Source of the DNA: Verrucomicrobia subdivision 6 bacterium
GTDB taxonomy: Bacteria > Verrucomicrobiota > Verrucomicrobiia > Methylacidiphilales > Verrucolacustridaceae
DNA: 33,520 nt
Direction of reading: 5' to 3'
Assembly (NCBI GenBank): GCA_947441075.1
Contig: CANESK010000011.1
Coordinates: 1 to 33,520 of the forward strand
Below are positions 32,401 through 33,520 of the stretch, one piece after another. Under the pieces are notes generated by a model. It did no database searches, had not been told where the DNA came from, and saw nothing but the letters and a program-made list of their open reading frames with translations. Position 1 is the stretch's first letter, and each line of letters opens with the position of its first letter. The translations under genes were made by a program, and so were the position numbers.

Positions 32401-33520
32401 GCCAAAGCCGAGAAGTACGGCTAATCGTTTCCCTCCTGCTTCTTTGGGCGATTGATTTGCGGGCAGAGCCAACCTTTTTGCTTTTTGAGTCTGGCAAGCC
32501 GGAGGCTCCGCCTGAAATGGTGCTGGGCGAATGGGAAACAGCCAAAGCGGGAATGATGGTTCTTCGTGAAAAGAGTGAGCCTGTACGAGAAGTCGCAGAA
32601 GCGCGTATTTTGGCGCGCCTACCAGGTTCGCCTCGGGTCGATGAAATCGTGACTCGGGAAATGGCGGTGTCCGCGATTCGCGCCCTTCTCGAGGCGAAGG
32701 CAAAAGCCCCTGCTTTGGAAAAAGTTCTTCAAGATGAGGTAGAAAAATGGAAGGAACGTCTTGATAAAATACCTAATGAGGAGGATCCCGAGGCTTTGGC
32801 CAAGGCCGAAGCGGCTTATGCGGAAGCATTAGCCCTAGCGATGCCCAAGCCCTACGACGCAACGGTTGCCTATTCTGCGGAGAAAGTGGAGGAACAGATT
32901 GCGGCGCTTGAGGCGCTGAAGAAGCAGTTCGTTGGGCGAGCGGATGAGATAAATCTTCTGGCTGGGCCGTGGAATATAGAAAAAACCGAACTTGCCGCAG
33001 GAAAAAAGAAGTTTGAGGGGCGCTGGCTCAACCCAACCGAGTGGGAACAGGAAAAAGGGGATAGAGAAAAAGCGGCGCGCGGGGTTTTTCTGCAGAAATT
33101 CCAGCTCCCTCTGGTTTCGGCGGTTCTCCTGGGCCAAACTCTCTTGCTGGGATCCTTCGCTGGGGCGGTGCTGGCGGCCCTTCTGGGCGTGAGTTTTTTC
33201 TTTCATGGAATGATTGAGCTCTGCCGGTACCGGGCATGGTGGAAGGGAACGGCTTGGACGATTGCAGGGATTGTGGCGATAGGGCTTTTGGGTCGCGCCA
33301 CAGGACTGCTTTTGGCGACTCCCGAACCACTGGCGGTTGGACAGGCGCAAAGCGCAGAGGGATTGGAAGAGCTAATGTGGAAAACGGCAGGGCAGAAATT
33401 ACCGATGCAGGGGGAAACACGCCTAGGGGACGGAGAGTTGAATGCGTGGTGGCATCAGCGTTTGCGCTTTACCCCTTTGTCGGTGACGGAAATCGCGGTG
33501 GTCAGCGTGGATTCCTGGCA
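32397..33520 (+). CDS. Secreted/membrane hypothetical protein, TTG start, runs off window
   Basis: The frame is open from a TTG at 32397, which overlaps the transketolase stop by four bases (TTGA), to the window end, 374 codons. A signal peptide fits directly (EVRLIVSLLLLWAIDLRA, then EP), which supports this start. A long Glu/Lys/Ala-rich helical part with EVEKWKERLDKIP and KVEEQIAALEALKKQ (possible coiled coils) follows. Two membrane segments come at about residues 242-277 (LLLGSFAGAVLAALLGV) and 288-310 (TIAGIVAIGLLG). A final globular part starts around 330. No family is recognised. Coupling to transketolase suggests cotranscription only. The function is unknown and the 3' end lies outside. 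Confidence 0.7.
   Translation, partial: MSQSREVRLIVSLLLLWAIDLRAEPTFLLFESGKPEAPPEMVLGEWETAKAGMMVLREKSEPVREVAEARILARLPGSPRVDEIVTREMAVSAIRALLEAKAKAPALEKVLQDEVEKWKERLDKIPNEEDPEALAKAEAAYAEALALAMPKPYDATVAYSAEKVEEQIAALEALKKQFVGRADEINLLAGPWNIEKTELAAGKKKFEGRWLNPTEWEQEKGDREKAARGVFLQKFQLPLVSAVLLGQTLLLGSFAGAVLAALLGVSFFFHGMIELCRYRAWWKGTAWTIAGIVAIGLLGRATGLLLATPEPLAVGQAQSAEGLEELMWKTAGQKLPMQGETRLGDGELNAWWHQRLRFTPLSVTEIAVVSVDSW

Overview
The window is an ordinary chromosomal stretch of a Gram-negative bacterium, most likely a member of the Verrucomicrobiota/Planctomycetota (PVC) group. The evidence is a paired DUF1800/DUF1501 (Tat-exported) cassette, an OmpL-like outer-membrane beta-barrel, an ADP-heptose-type glycosyltransferase, an MsbA-like ABC exporter and a dnaA-dnaN-recF block. 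Phylum placement is inference from gene content. Lower ranks cannot be read from the sequence. No rRNA, tRNA, CRISPR array, prophage or insertion sequence was recognised.

Layout. 1-780: 3' end of a porin-like beta-barrel gene and its terminator. 870-1980 (minus): an OsmC-family protein and a membrane/coiled-coil protein resembling cyanobacterial HpsJ. 2145-5103 (plus): DUF1800 then DUF1501, closed by a strong hairpin shared with the convergent glnA. 5206-10669 (minus): a nitrogen-assimilation cluster in the order amtB2, amtB1, PII-b, PII-a, glnA, with a textbook sigma-54 promoter in front of amtB1. 10719-12171 (minus): rpsB-tsf with a structured leader. 12367-12427: a 12-bp tandem repeat ending in a palindrome, followed by a secreted hypothetical protein with a double-psi-barrel-like motif. 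13325-18722 (minus): mnmG, nitroreductase, MsbA-like ABC exporter and bioB. 18799-20527 (plus): a secreted thioredoxin-like protein coupled to a small secreted protein, then a histidine phosphatase. 20524-22306 (minus): polysaccharide deacetylase and heptosyltransferase-like GT9. 22391-24711: SRPBCC protein, DnaQ-like exonuclease and PfkB kinase. 24718-26067 (minus): CPD photolyase. 26277-33520 (plus): dnaA, a 450-bp gap with DnaA-box-like sites that is the best oriC candidate, dnaN, recF, transketolase, and a TTG-initiated secreted/membrane protein that runs off the window.

How the genes work together. The amtB/PII/glnA block is a complete ammonium uptake, sensing and assimilation module. 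Its sigma-54 promoter implies control by RpoN and an enhancer-binding protein encoded elsewhere. The most notable single observation is that the second transporter (amtB2) carries Glu where the first His of the Amt twin-histidine pore motif should be, while its neighbour amtB1 keeps the His. Other points of interest are the near-identical 5' halves of the two PII genes with a perfect inverted repeat between them, an apparently ownerless strong terminator just upstream of dnaA, a perfect 22-bp palindrome at 15895-15916, and a start-to-stop overlapping TTG gene after transketolase.
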